Shown in pieces: positions 13,201 through 26,676 of a stretch of DNA of 64,000 nt (positions are counted from its first letter, which is position 1; the number at the start of each line of letters is the position of its first letter). The notes under the pieces were generated by a model. The model made no database searches, was not told where the DNA came from, and worked only from the letters and a program-made list of their open reading frames with translations. This DNA comes from Allacma fusca (lineage: Eukaryota > Arthropoda > Collembola > Symphypleona > Sminthuridae): NCBI GenBank assembly GCA_947179485.1, contig OX359247.1:61849131-61913130 (forward strand), given 5' to 3'. The position numbers and the translations under genes are program-made.

Positions 13201-16200
13201 TGGGTTATTACAGTTGAAATATTTGATATCATTTCGTACATCAGCTGTAAAAAAAATCAATCTCGTTACACATTATGTGCCTTTATAAGATTTTAGTACG
13301 TCATCAACGTTATCACGTTATCAACACACTTATACGTACGTAAGCTAATAATGTAACACTTTATAACAGTATATTGTGTAACTCATTCTCTAAAGTTTTT
13401 TTAACTTGTTTTTAAAACAAAATGCAATGACCTTTACAATTATTACTGTATCATAAAAGTAAACACAAATTTTTGTTTTTAAAACGTTTGATGCTCGACT
13501 CTTCCATTTAGTTGCCTTACCTGTCACCTCGGACGATTATATATCTACTTCTTTGCCGAAAAAAAGTTAAAACATTATCATTGTTTTCAACACTAAAGTA
13601 TACTTGTTTTGAAATATTTTGACAATTTCACACGCATTACGCAAGTTTTGCTCTCATTTTTGCAACTCCTGGTTTCAGTTCTACTAGATCTAGATGAGCA
13701 GTATATGTACATATGACATCACAGAAAGCTTTGTACAATACTGTAATTAGATATTTCAAACTATAATTTTATACGTGAACGGATCTAGGGTAACACCAAC
13801 GCAGAAAGAAGAACTAAGTGGGTGACACAGCATGGTACAAACCTATTTACGCATATGTACATGCCTGCAAGTCAGTATTTCGAATGGCCTCTCGTTATAC
13901 TCTACGGTAATCATGAGTGCTAGTAATAATTACATAATATAGTAAGCACAAATAGCAAAGTAGAACAATTAAGTAAAATTACTTTTTCGGATTCCTCATC
14001 TGACTTTTCCGTTAAGTGCATCCGGTTTTTCGCTTGCAAGTAGTTTATGAAGATCAGAACCGGAATGATACCCAACAATGCCAAATTTTTTGGCCAAAGT
14101 GTGCCTGTGTGTACTAAGATAACGACCGCCGAACTAATCAGTATTACCAACGACTCCGAACAGATAGCAATCCATTCAATTATAACCTGTGAAACAAGCA
14201 TTTTTATTGCGGAAATACCGATTAAGAGCATTATGACTCTCAACTTTAATCTATTGCTACTCCTTATTTTCTGGATTTTGTGGAAATAGCCTTGGTCCAG
14301 CAATTATTGGAATCTTCAATACAAATTTGGGGGATTTTATGGACTTGTTTCGAGAATTACAGTATACAAACAATTACTTATTGTGCGGTCTATGGGATTG
14401 AATCGACAATCAAAACGGGAACTCAACACAAATAAAAAAAGTAAACCGAGAAACCTTAAATACTACTGCAATCAACTGCTGAACAGTAAATATTATTAAA
14501 AAAATAAGAAGCAGAAAATTGTCCAGTTTGGGTAAATATTCAATTATTTGATCTGTATTATGTATGTGACTGGACCTACAAAATAGATATTGTAGTAACA
14601 CCCTGATAACTAGGGGGGGCACGGAAAGATAGTTTTTAGACGAGTGCCCCTTACTTTTTCAAGATTTAAACTAATATTTTTTGAATTTTCCAGAAAATGT
14701 GGAAACCTGTGAAAACGGAATTAAATATTTTAACATTTCTCTGAAATTCTTGAAAATATTCCATGAAATTCCTTATTTTTGTTTGAGGAAGAGACTGATA
14801 TATTTTTGTGAACAAATGTAAATAGTGTTGCAAAAACTTTGTTTCCCCGTCCCTATTAATGATAACAGCAACCGTTGATAAGGCCGAAACAGGTGGGGGA
14901 ACAGTCTCTGGCCAAGTGCTCGGTCGGATACACATCGACATTTCCCGGAAAAGGAAAAGCCGGGGGAAAAGTGGGTAGTGGGGGCACAAAACCTAAGCCT
15001 GGCCATGAGGTAAATATTTTTTGAGAGTCAAATTGTTTCAGCAGATGGTTGGGTACGAAAGCTTTTTCAGGTATAAAAATACAAAATTTCGAAAAATACT
15101 GAAAAAAGCGGGCTCCCGGACTACGATCTTTTGATTTGTTTTTACTTTCTTTTCTTTTTAACCTTACAGAAACAGAGTTTCTGAACTTTTGAATAAGGTA
15201 ATAATTGAAACATTAATAATGAAATGCAAGCTCAATACCAGCCCGAAGGTTCGAAGAAGTTAATCAATTTTACTCCCGCCCCCAAACCCTGAATTTTAGA
15301 AAGGCTCTGGAGTAACACACGTATTTATGTAATTACTATCCTTGTCAATTCTCACTGAAATGAACAACGTAACGTAATTACAAAAAAAAGGTATTATGTA
15401 GCACTTACTATATTGATTGACCATAAATCAGTAGCTAGGAATTCGCATAGATATTCAATGTCGTTTCTACGATTTGCAAACCATCTCATTTCTTGTTCCA
15501 GAAGAGCAGCAAAGTGAGCAACTCTGAATTTGTTTATCGTGCACAGCCCCAGTGGTAAAATGGTTTCCTAAAAATGAGATAGCTACAAGATATAACTAAT
15601 TCCCAAAATAATGATAGTGACCTCTGGTTTAAAATACATTTTTACATGCATGACAATTTTGCGAACTCTTTTCTGACTCCTTTCTTCACTTACTTGAGCG
15701 AATGAAACCACAAACGCTAGGCATGCCCAGTATACAACTTGTTCAACCTGGTCTAAGAAAGTATTCTTACGCTCATGAACTAGATATGCCTGCAAGTGAT
15801 GTAACACTCCTTTTAGTTTTATGCTAATTATCCCATTTATGACCTTTTGTCAGGAAATGATCAAATAGGAAATAAATAAATAAGAAAAACATAAATAAGA
15901 CGAATATTCTGCTAATTAAAGCACGCAGTCAACTTTCCATACAAGGGACCAAATTGGTTTGAGTTCACTTAAATATATGCCAGATGTAAATGTTGTGACA
16001 CTGGAGCTGACACACAAAATTCATCTCTAAGTATCTACTTTTCCTGAGATCAGTCCCTTATATCGAGAGTTCACTGTGTTGTACTAGTGACATTACAGCC
16101 ATGACTTCCGAAGTCTCAAAAACTGTATACACAAGACATAATCCCAACGTAGTTGAGGTCAAAAACGTCAAAAGAAAGTAGGGCCAGGCGTGTCTGGCTA

Positions 16201-19200
16201 TTTTTATAAAATCAATCAGTCTTATCGGGTCTCTTGTACTTTTGTTCTGAAAACCAACGATTTCTTGAATTGCAAAGATTTATAAAGTCTTCCACAGTAA
16301 TTAATTTGTTTTTCAATTTGAAAATTTATGTTACTGACCGAAAGTTGTAATCGACTAGAATAATCCTGCCAAAATAAATAAGAATCTTCGGAACGAATGC
16401 TGTCCGTATCAACTGGCGAGTTAATAGACCAACCATAATAGTGCTGCAACCGTGCGAGTCCTGCGGTTTTCCAGCCTAAAATTCGGGATTTCATGCTTCC
16501 ATCCATTTTTATCTTCTCGCTAGTCGGATAGTTTTTCTTCTTGAAATTAGCTTTAGTAAACAAAATGAACAACCATGTATTCCAAATATCTGATAAAGTA
16601 CAGTAATATATAACCTTACGTACTAACAAACAACTATTGAATATGTAGCAACCTAGGAAATTTTCAAGTGTTTCCAGCTCTCACCAAAAAGCATATCAAT
16701 CACATTTTCAGTCTCCATCTTACTCTTGCTGCTCGAGGATTCAATTGCAGAATCTGTACTAAAATTGGAGTCTACATGTAAATCCTTAGCCTGCTCATGA
16801 TCCTGCACAAATCGTTCGAGTGTTATTGTTGCTGGTTTGTTCCTAAGTTTAGTTTGTACTCCTGGATAACCTTTTTGGAAATGATGATATTATTAGCACA
16901 TATTGATATTCGTATTTATTAACTTTTTGTTATTACATTTTTTTATGATTAAATGTTTCCTCATAAAAACTTAAAGAAGCAGAAGATCTTATGACACTTA
17001 CCATCTAGATCCAGATCTGGTAAAACCTTAGCTCTGAGATCTGAATTGAAATTTACAAAGAAACATCAGTCAATTTATGGAAGGCTAAATATCACGAACT
17101 TTTTATATAAACAGAAAAATGTATCACATCACCCCGTGCATTTACTAACTGATGCCGCAGGAGGTTGAGCTCGTAATCTACATACATACATGAAAGAACA
17201 AAAATTAGAGATAAGTCACAAAGATTCAACTTTGAGTTAAAAATTCAAGCTGAGAGTATTTAAAAATTACGTTTGTCCAACGGAGTGTAAAAAGTGATAA
17301 ACTTATTATAACCACCCGTTAGGTGAGACGGTAAAATTTGCTCATGAGTGCGAATATTGTGCCTCTAAAGAAAGAATCAACATTATTAGTTTATTAGTTA
17401 GAGTATTATTACTATTATTCTTAAATTACAACATTTAATTATTCAGTTTTAAAAGCCATGGCCAGCCAAGATTTTTCAGCGTCAGCATTTGAGGGATTTC
17501 AAATCGACACTGATCTCGACCTAGTATGTATGTACACTGCAAAATCCTACTGTAATTTACATGAAATCCTTGTGACTTTAATCTATGAACTGCATCATTT
17601 AGAATTCCTACAAGAAACGAAATGAGCACATATGTACATACCTATAAAAATACAAATAGCTTACCAGGAGCACCGAATTAATAGCTTTTTTATTTTCGCG
17701 TAACTTTGAGTAATCTCGCTGATGGTCCTTATCATGAAGATCATGAACTCGGCGGATGGCGTCCCCAAATTTGTAGTAAATTAATTGGGAATCGGTCTTA
17801 GGGTGCATTGCTGCCGAAGAAAAATCGAAAAATCAATATTCTCAATGAAGTAGGAAAATTGGAGTAACGCTGCTTCTCTACCTATTTTTTTCCTTTTATA
17901 GTTTGTGAACTTTCGTATTTTAGCTAATTAGCTACAATTTAATGTGGAGAGTTTCAAGAATTGACATTGGTTTAATGTTTGAAACTAGAAGGTCAGCTGC
18001 CTCACGATAGCGAAATTATTCAATGATTCTGAGGCATAGAATCAATGAGAAAAAATAGATACAGCAAATGTTAGAGAAGTAGCTAGATAGATTGACAATC
18101 GTGTTAGGGAAAAACGTGAAACTGTATTACCAATGGTTTTTCTTTCTTCCTGGAGGGTCTCTTGTAAAAAATCCATGTAGATCCCTTTTTTAGTCGACAT
18201 GATGTCGTGATTGCCGAATTGAACTATCTGCGGAAAAGCGTAAATATGTGTGAATTTGTAGGACAACTCAATAATTTTCTTCAAATGAGCTATTTGGTGC
18301 GACATCCCATAAAAAGCTATAAGTTTTTCGAATTTCAGAATGGCTTGGAATTTAAAAACTTCACCAAAGGATCGCCACTAAAATAATTTCCTTCTAGGTC
18401 GGATGTTAATTGCTCTACTTTACTTCGAAAAAACGATCGGTATGGACTGATGACTGGTGTAGAGGATTTTTGTCAAGGATTTTGTCAAAATTTTCAGTTC
18501 AAAATTTTGAAAAACCGACTAACAAAATGATTCGGGGACAGGATGACGATTCGAATTAAGTATTACTCTAGGTTCTATTTATGTTCATTTATGTGGACAT
18601 GGTGAACATTTACATGGTAGTAAGTCGTACATTACATTTTTACTAGAAATCACATGACAGAAGTTGATAGTAGAGGAAACAATAGTACCTGGCCCTCCTT
18701 CATCACGTAGATGGTGTCACAAACTTTCATAATGGCTTTGATCTTCCTACTTGTGATTATTAACGTGAAACTCTCGCGCATTGATTCAAACAATTCCACC
18801 ATTGAATTTTCACTACGCTCGTCCGTGTTCGCAAAAAAGTCGTCCAGCAAAATCAAACGACTCTTACGCAAGAAAATATGGGCCAAATATATTTTTTTCA
18901 TTTGCCAAAGAGACAATTTAGCTTGCGATTTATTTCCCAACCTTGTTTTGAAGCCCTGAAACATACAATAATGTTCCTTTCCTTGAATTTGGAAGTGTGT
19001 GCATAAAGGATCCTTAATAGTATTTGCAAACCATACTATCAAATATTAAATTAAGTCCCATGTTGAAGGAAAGAATAAACTGTGTACCTCAGGCAAAGCT
19101 AATATATCAGAAATAACATCAGCTTTCTTGCAGACACGCATGATTTCCTCCATGCTGGGTTTTAAAAATCCACTGATAATTTCCTCAATTGTTCCGTTCA

Positions 19201-22200
19201 AAAAACGAGGATATTGAGAAACATATCCGATCTGAGAGCGCAGCCAAGGAACATTCAATGTGTGCAACTCCGCCCCATCCAGCTGAATCTACGGGATAAA
19301 CGATTAAAATGTAATCCATGTACATACTGCCAGCCCAAAATTTGATGATAATCGTTATGAAACCTGTGGAACAAAATAATTTGAACTAACAGATCCTTCG
19401 CATATGTCATACTTTCGCAGCATCAGTCTTAACATGGTTGTTTTCCCACATTTTGAAGGTCCAAAAATGGCAATCATTTGTCCTGGGTGAACTACTATGT
19501 TAATATTGTGTATAACTTCAGTGGCGGGTCGAAGTGGATAGTTAAAACTAACATCTTTTAATGCAACCTTCCCGATTGCATTTGGTCTGGGAATGTGGCC
19601 GTCTTTAGAGATATTGTTTATACCGGCCTTCCTGATCAACAATGAATGATTTTATTCAACTTGCTGGAAGCGATCAATAGAGCGACGAAATTTTCTTGCT
19701 GGATTGTCTCACCAATCGATGTAAAAAAATACTTCGGCAGCAACAAATTGAGCTTTCTTTATTCTTGAATACACGTTCGGCATATTTGATAGGAAGTAAA
19801 CAGCAAAGGTGAGGTACATCAGGATCTAAAGTCAATCTTACTGACAATTAGTGTAGGTTAACTAAGCTCCTCATTACAGAACGGGAATTTCGGCATTTTC
19901 AATGCAGTAAAATTAGCCCTTACTGTATCTAGACGTCCGTACAAAGGAATGTGGGGGCACACCCAAATTAATGAATCGCCACAGTGATTGCAGCTTTTGA
20001 TATTACTCATCATTATGTCATAGTCATCAAAATATTCGATACTGAGCCAAATTAAAAATGGATGCGAAACCAAAGAAATAAACCAAGCAAGGGAGGCCCA
20101 CAGAGCGGTCAGGAGGATATTCGAACGGAGATCACAAGCAGAATACAAAGCCGACGCGTAGTCTTTCACAGCTTTGGCTTCTCCACAGAAAGATTTAATT
20201 AATAGGACTTTGGAGAGCAACTGGGTTGCAACAGTATTAGCTGGTCTGTACAACCGAATTTCGTCCTTATGAACGTCCCGTGAAGCCTTTACTTTCAATA
20301 AACTGGTGATCGTAAAGGCTGGAACAATAAATGCAGCTATGATCGCTACTTTAAAGCTGAGCACGAAGGATGCAGCCATCATCAGGATTGACACTGTTGT
20401 GTGAAACACTAGTTTTCCCAAAGATTCACCCATACCCAGTCTCATTTCTTGCATGTCTCTGAATTAAAAAATTCAAAGATTTGAACCGTGAATATACACA
20501 AGTATGTAGCCTCACCTGGAATTACACAAGGAGTTGCATAAACTCTTCTTCATATACATAATTACTCCATAAATGTATTCAGAAGTGGTAAAATTTTACA
20601 TTCCCCTATTTTTAAGAGATTCGTCTTGCAGATTGTTTCACATTAGTGTCACCCTGTTTTCATTTTGGAAATGAAAAATCAGGTTGTCAGGAAACTTGCT
20701 TTTCTGGACTTTGTTCCACTCATTTGACGGATGAATTTTGACGGTAGGCCCTACTACGAGATGGCCTAGGTTAATACTTTTGTAATTTTGAAAACTGTGA
20801 TCAAAAAGATTCTTTGTAACATGTAGGGAATTGAAATGTTTTTACCCCTCTTGCTTACATGAGCTGGGGGACGAAAAGCGCATGCAACACCATGTGTACA
20901 TCAATTATTCACATGCCCAACAAATGCAAATGAACATACCATACCCACAAAGGTTGAATCAGAGATGTTGTTTATATTCTATCTATCTCTCTCTCTGTCA
21001 GTGAAAAAGTCAAATTCGTGTTGGGAGCGAGTTAAAAAATTGGTGAACCTTATTGAACAATAGGTAAAACCTTATTGTTGCAAGATTTATTGGAAGAATA
21101 AAAAATCTATGCCAACTGTAACCGAGGCCGTAAATGTGGCATTATTATTGTCTCTGACAGTTGCAACATGCTAGATATAAATTATTGTTAATAGAATCAG
21201 GAATTGTAAAAAAAACGGTTGTTATCTTGGATTAACCTCCAGTTTACGAATTCGTACCATAGCACGAGCCGAGCTAAAATCATTTTGTAGCTTTCAGGGT
21301 TTTTCCTATGTGAGGGCTCTCAGCTTAAAACAACATTATTTATACTCATATGTATATCCTTGTTAAATATTTTTAAATTCGTGCTCTCCCGTTATTACAG
21401 GTATACTTAATTAGTTTGTATTCATGCCTGATACTTGTCCACCCTGGTTTATCAACTCAAATTGTTTTATTTTCTGGCAATGTAAAATACTGTGATATCG
21501 ATCCATCGTTTTGCCAGAGCAAGGTAATTACAATATTTGTCTCAAATTTATTACTGTGTGGTTGCATAAAATTTCTACTTCTCTGCTAAAAAAAATACCC
21601 GTATTTCCGCTTTATAAAGTTTTATTTTTATTGTTTATGTTTGTCCAACTGCTTGATAACTACCATTACTGATTCCAGAATTAATTTATTTTCTTGACAT
21701 ATAACATATAGACTTTGTGGAAATGAACCTTCTGGCCGGCTAACCGGAAATCAAAGCCACTGAGCCAAAGCTACCTGTACTTGAATAATTACTTAAAAGC
21801 GTAGTGTATAGCTGCACGTATAGCAACAGCAGTGCCTTAAACAGGCGCCAATGGTAAGTACATTTCTCATGACGTTAGTGTCAACTTAGTTGTAAATGCA
21901 ACTGATTTAAAGATTCATGTAGTTAAACAGATTATACATCTCTAAACGTATAAAAGGTAAACGTAATTATAGCCCAAAACGTATAAAGTCTAAACGTATA
22001 AGTTATATAAACGCATAATCGTCTAAACACAGAAGGTATCTAAACTAAACGTATAACGCAGCTAAACACAAAGTAATTATTAAAACTAATCAATGCATTT
22101 GCCAATGTATTCCGTGTTTCCGAATTTCCTGTTTCTAAATATTACTTTTAGGGGTTATCGTTTAAACAGATTTAAACATCGAATTATATGTATAAAAATT

Positions 22201-23172
22201 GTATTTTAAGGCTCACATACGCCTATAAATACAATGCGTATCTATATCTATGTTGCGTATAATTAGTATAACTAGAGACAGAGAATAAAAAAATATCTCT
22301 GCTTCAACCATTGGGACCCTACCCACACTTACATACATACATACTACTGTCAGCTATAAAGGAGAACTGTTGACGTTAATTCAAAGATTAATTTCAAGTC
22401 TAAATTCTTATAATCTCGTTACATACTTTGCTATTCGAAATGGTAGATCACGATCAATGTAACAGTCAAACCAAGTACTATCTTTTTTTACTATGGACTC
22501 AACATACTCCAGTCGTATTCTCTTAACCTGAAATCAATAAAACATCGTGGGCTCCATAAGTATAAAATAGTACAAAAGAATAAACCTCCTAATAAACAGT
22601 AAGTAAACGCTGTGTACTGCCTGGCAGGCCTTGATGTAAAAAAATTCAAACATGTGATAAAAAAAGGCAAGGTGCTTGCACCACACTTACCTGCCTTACT
22701 GCGGACAAATCGAAGAGCATACTTTGGAGAAACGCAAAAATGGTAAGTATTATGCTCAACCATACATAGGGATAGCTGATACTCAAATCCGACCCATCAA
22801 AATTCCTGGCACAAAAAAAATCCAACACTGTAACAAGCAATTCTGGTTAACCAAATGAATAATCAGTGCTTATGAAAAGGTCAAGAGCTAAATTAAGCTT
22901 TACTATACTTGATATTCAAACACGGTTGTGCTGTCTGGTTATGGAAAAAATGGTTGAACAAGCCAAACCTATGGAGAAATACGAAGAGGAACGGTCGAAT
23001 TGAATATCAGCAATGCATGATATATGCATACTACTCTGCAGTAATAAAGAAGATACGTACGAATAAATAGTAGCTACATAAAACAGAGCTGCCAGCAAGC
23101 TGCAAATGATCCCCAATGCAATTAACACAAAGTCGAGACATGTCGCATACCGGAATAGTTTACTAAATCTGA
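10283..23172 (-). CDS. Full-length ABCB (P-glycoprotein-type) transporter with degenerate ATPase motifs, 5' end missing
   Basis: Twenty-three exons, 5' to 3': 23172-23032, 22827-22691, 22527-22427, 20458-19924, 19825-19713, 19631-19364, 19288-19088, 18955-18689, 18227-18131, 17810-17665, 17364-17271, 17040-17002, 16870-16685, 16197-16097, 15789-15694, 15567-15409, 14186-13983, 13244-13147, 12981-12820, 12686-12539, 11395-11177, 11033-10824, 10687-10283. Phases agree throughout, giving about 1,375 residues. The order is TMD1 (begins KLFRYATCLDFVLIALG), NBD1, linker, TMD2, NBD2. NBD1 keeps Walker A (GPSKCGKTT) and the Q-loop, but has LSLWQ for LSGGQ, LLDDF for the catalytic Glu, and R for the switch His. 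NBD2 has SSSAASRIA for Walker A, FALKQ for the signature, VIVNE for Walker B, and Q for the switch His. ATP hydrolysis looks impossible at NBD2 and impaired at NBD1. It is either a non-pumping relative or a very young pseudogene. Start exons probably lie in or beyond the gap. Confidence 0.85.
11690..11712. repeat. 23-bp near-perfect palindrome in an ABCB intron
   Basis: TTAGGGC, GCTAGC and GCTGCCCTAA together read almost identically on both strands. About 110 bp further on lies a related AGCGCAGCGCTG stretch (11825-11838). The pair could be remnants of a small transposon, but no target duplication was found. Confidence 0.4.
12003..12402. mobile_element. Miniature inverted-repeat element filled with CCAGCC-type repeats, in an ABCB intron
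   Basis: The left end (ATAGGCTGCAGGATGGAGAT, from about 12010) is mirrored at the right end near 12370-12399 with one gap and few mismatches. TA dinucleotides flank both ends (12003-12004 and 12401-12402), as expected for Tc1/mariner-type insertion, but 2 bp is weak evidence. The interior from about 12145 to 12390 is a decayed tandem repeat of roughly 35 bp containing TTTCCAGCC and TATTAAT. It carries no coding capacity and lies in the intron between the exons at 12686-12539 and 11395-11177. Confidence 0.55.
21935..22080. repeat. Array of TAAACGTATAA-type motifs in the large ABCB intron
   Basis: At least six degenerate copies of TAAACGTATAA occur within about 150 bp of the 2-kb intron between exons 22527-22427 and 20458-19924. 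Terminal inverted repeats were not found. The dense, single-motif character resembles the interior of the hAT-type elements elsewhere in the window. Confidence 0.5.
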
Positions 23173-23327
23173 CTACACGTGTGTGAAGAGCCAGTGACAG
23201 AATGGCAAATGCCTGGTCATCTCCGCAAGGATTCTCACTAATGTTATATTATTAATTATATATCTACCAATGAGTAACGTTAATAAGAAAAAGTGCAACA
23301 ATAACCTCATAACGAAGTTCAGAAAGA

Positions 23328-23527
23328 NNNNNNNNNNNNNNNNNNNNNNNNNNNNNNNNNNNNNNNNNNNNNNNNNNNNNNNNNNNNNNNNNNNNNNNNN
23401 NNNNNNNNNNNNNNNNNNNNNNNNNNNNNNNNNNNNNNNNNNNNNNNNNNNNNNNNNNNNNNNNNNNNNNNNNNNNNNNNNNNNNNNNNNNNNNNNNNNN
23501 NNNNNNNNNNNNNNNNNNNNNNNNNNN
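23328..23527. other. Assembly gap, 200 N
   Basis: A run of exactly 200 N, a conventional placeholder length, so the true gap size is unknown. It sits between the first visible exon of the ABCB gene and a long inverted-repeat element. The missing 5' exons of that gene and the outer end of the repeat arm may be inside. Confidence 0.98.
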
Positions 23528-26330
23528 ACCGGCTATAATAAATGATAAAAATGAAGAACGGCTACATATCGCTCAAAACTCAACCAGCCATATTTCTCGG
23601 ATTCCTCTCAACTTGTCCACCCATTCCGCTCCTCTAACACTGCTCTTTACTCCACTCATATCCCATTATTGTCCTTTTCCTTCCACTTCATTTACTCTTC
23701 CTTCAACGTCCCCTCCCCTTCACATCCACTGCCCCTACACTTACACTCCGCTCCACTGTCCCTTCCCCTTTAGTATCCTATCCCCGTTCCCCCCACCTCC
23801 CCTCCACTGTCTCTCCACTCACCGTCCTCTTCCCCTCCACTGTCTTTCCGCTTCCCCTCCACTGTCTCCACTCACCGCCCAATTTCTCGCTACTCACCGT
23901 CCACTTTCCACCCACTTCCCCTCCACTAAGCGTCCACTTTGTTCAATAATTCGACACATTCCCTCAAGAGCTAAACCTGGCACTGAAATTGCATGTTTCT
24001 GCGGACATTTTTGTAACTTCAGAGTTTCCTCTGCTCACCTTCCACTTTCCCTCCGCTTCATCTCCACTGTCTTTCCAATCACCGTCCATTTTCTCTCCAT
24101 TAAACATCCACTTCCTCTCCGCTTCCCATATACTTTCTGTCCACTCACCGTCCACTCCCCCTCCGCTTCGCCTACACTGTCTCACCAAACACCGTCTTCT
24201 TTCCCTCCGCTCCCCCTACACGTTTTGTCAATTCACTGTCCCTTAGAAGTCGAGTCCAGTCTAGTCAATCACGGTATGCATTAGGAATAGTCCAGTCTCC
24301 TTATTTTACATCCAGGTAGTCAAGTCTAGTCATAGTGTCAAAATATGGCAGAGGAGTGTAGTCAAGTCCTATTCTAGTCAAGTCTTCCGGTTTACAGTTG
24401 AAGCAACTATTCCCACCGTGTAGAAGCTTGTGGCGATGGAAATATTTAATTTTACCTTGTACGCAACCATGAAAGAGTGAATGCAGTTTTATTACACCAT
24501 TTCTAATCCTGCTCGTTCATGTGCCGCATAAATACGAGAATAACCGGATCATCAATATTAGCTTGTACGATTGTATTCATCCTGAAAAAATATTGCGCTT
24601 TAGATTTCAACGATGGCTTATTAAATTCTGCTTTTAACTTACTGGGAATTTTACTAATTTCTCGTTTTTGCTCGTTGTTTACAAACAATGTGGACTGATT
24701 TATTCCAAACAACGCTTCCTTTCATCAAGACATTGCTTAAATTTGTATGATGAGTAAAAGCACGTCTTTTTCGTGAAGATTTTTTAGGACATTCTGATGT
24801 TGACAGTGAACCATACCGAACCAGTTCAAATTATTTTCTTGAAAATTACAACCAGAACATGTGAAAATGTTAAGCAGTTGTACCTTCGGAGTTGTGACAA
24901 CCTGAAAAGTTGTCCTATAATTGTATGCATGTACCGTAATAGTTATTATGCAAACGCAGTAGTGGATGAAACTAAATGAAGGCCTGGAAACGCAATAATT
25001 GGCATGATATTGGAATTTTATAGACCGCTCGAGGATGCTGGGCAGGGTGCTCATATTATCCAATTCTCAAATCAGAACTTTAATGTGAGTTTTCAAAAAA
25101 ACATCAGATAACTTATTGTTATCACAATTTAACTATTTATATTTAACTCTCGTATGCCTAAGAAAGCTTGTTCAGGTTTCAAAATTTTAAATGAGCTCCT
25201 CCGTGACAGAAAATAGAGTTGCCCTGATTCGTCCGGATCTTCATAAGAATATAACACGTCTCTTCCACGCTGAAAAGTTGTAGAGAGAAAGTGGACGATG
25301 AGTGGAGACCGTGGATGGGAAGTGGAGGAAAGTGGACGGTGAGTGAATGATGACCGTGAGTCCAGAGATAGTGGAGGGGAAGCGGACGGCGAGTGTAGAG
25401 ATCGTGCATCAAAAGCGGAACGGGAAAATACGAAAAGTGGACGGTTAGTTGACAAAACGTTTAGGGGGAGCGTTGGTGAATTAGACGGTGGTTCTTGAGA
25501 CAGTGTACGTAAAGCGGAGGGGAAGTGGACGGTGGTTGGAGAGAAAAAGTGTAGGATGCAGAGATGAAGTTACCGGTGAGTAGAGAGACTGTGGATGGGA
25601 ACTGGAGGTGAAGTAGACGGTGTTTGGTGAGACAGTGTAGGCGAAGCGGGGCAGAAGTGGACGGTGAGTGGCGAGACCGTAGATGGGAAGTGGAGGAAAG
25701 TGGACGGTGAAAAGAGTGAATGATGACCGTGAGTCCACAGACAGTGGAGGGGAAGCGGAAGGCGAGTGGAGAAACCGTGGATCAGAAGCAGAGCGGGAAT
25801 TGACAAAAAGTGGACGGTTGGTTGAAAAACGTTTAAGGGGAGCGTTGAGGAAGTAGGCGGTGGTTCTTGAGACAACGTAGGGGAAGCGGAGGGGAAGTGG
25901 AGAGAAAGTATATAGGAAGCCGAGATAAAGTGGACGGTGAGTAGAGAGAAATTGGGTGGTGAGCGGAGAGACAGTTGAGGGGAAGCGGAAAGATAGTGAT
26001 GGGGAGGCGGACGGCGAGTAGAGAGAAAAGTGAGAGTGGAGAGACAGTGGAGGGAAAGTGGAGAGACAGTGGAGGGGAGGTGGGGGAACGGGGATAGGAT
26101 ATTAAAGGGGAAGGGACAGTGGAGCGGAGTGTAAGTGTATTGAAATAGGATGTGACTGGGAGGGGATGTGAAGGAAGGGGATAATAACGGGATAGGAAGT
26201 GGAGTAAAGAGTAGTGTAAGAGGACCGGAATAGGTGGGCAAGTTGAGAGGAATCCGAGAAATATGGCTAGTTGAGTTTTGAGCGGTATGTAGCATGTCTT
26301 CCTTTTTATCATTTATTGTAGCCGCTTAGG
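23528..26330. mobile_element. Foldback-like element: two long inverted arms made of tandem repeats
   Basis: The sequence from 23528 to about 24240 reappears inverted, at roughly 85-90 percent identity by eye, from about 26330 back to 25270. The shared outer part starts GGCTA(T/C)AATAAATGATAAAAA and runs through CATATTTCTCGGATTCCTCT. Inside, both arms become tandem repeats of a roughly 30-bp unit based on CCACTCACCGTCCACTT and CCTCCACTGTC, pyrimidine-rich on the plus strand in the left arm and purine-rich in the right. The right arm is longer by several units. The loop (24241-25270) has no recognised gene. This is the architecture of FB/foldback transposons. The left outer end is lost in the gap, so a target duplication cannot be tested. 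Long Ser/Pro/Leu frames here are repeat artefacts. Confidence 0.75.
24250..24400. repeat. TAGTCAAGTC motif cluster in the foldback loop
   Basis: Several copies of TAGTCAAGTC and the related AGTCCAGTCTAGTC lie just inside the left arm. They are the same motif that fills the ends of the hAT-type element at 4999-6836, but neither its terminus (CACTGCTGCCC) nor a target duplication is present. This is probably a fragment of that family. Confidence 0.55.
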
Positions 26331-26676
26331 AAGTTTATATACGTTATATACGTATTAGTTTACGATATATACTGTGATTCAATTATGCATCTTTGAATGC
26401 ATGCATTTACTCCTACTCAGCATCGGTAGCATTACTGTGCCCTTCATATTAGGATAAGGACCTATATAATGGACATGACGCAGATGATTCACAAACTATA
26501 TAATTAGCCCATATTTTTGACACAAAAGTCTTGAAGGAAACAATCATAAATCTAACAGCTGATTACACCCATGACTGGCAACCTCTTACCTCCTATATGG
26601 AATTTAATAAATTAGACTTCACCTGCCCTCGATTATTATTCAGAGGATTTTTTAAAAAATTGCTAAAAAATTAGAT

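Noticed and set aside
16222-16629. 135-codon frame between ABCB exons 13 and 14
   Set aside because: It does not resemble an ABC transporter, its phase does not fit the neighbouring exons, and exons 13 and 14 join in phase without it.
23613-24284. 223-codon Ser/Pro/Leu/His-rich frame
   Set aside because: It lies wholly within the tandem repeats of the foldback arm; the inverted arm gives a matching frame on the other strand.
25570-26295. 241-codon minus-strand frame, mucin-like
   Set aside because: Same repeat artefact in the right foldback arm.
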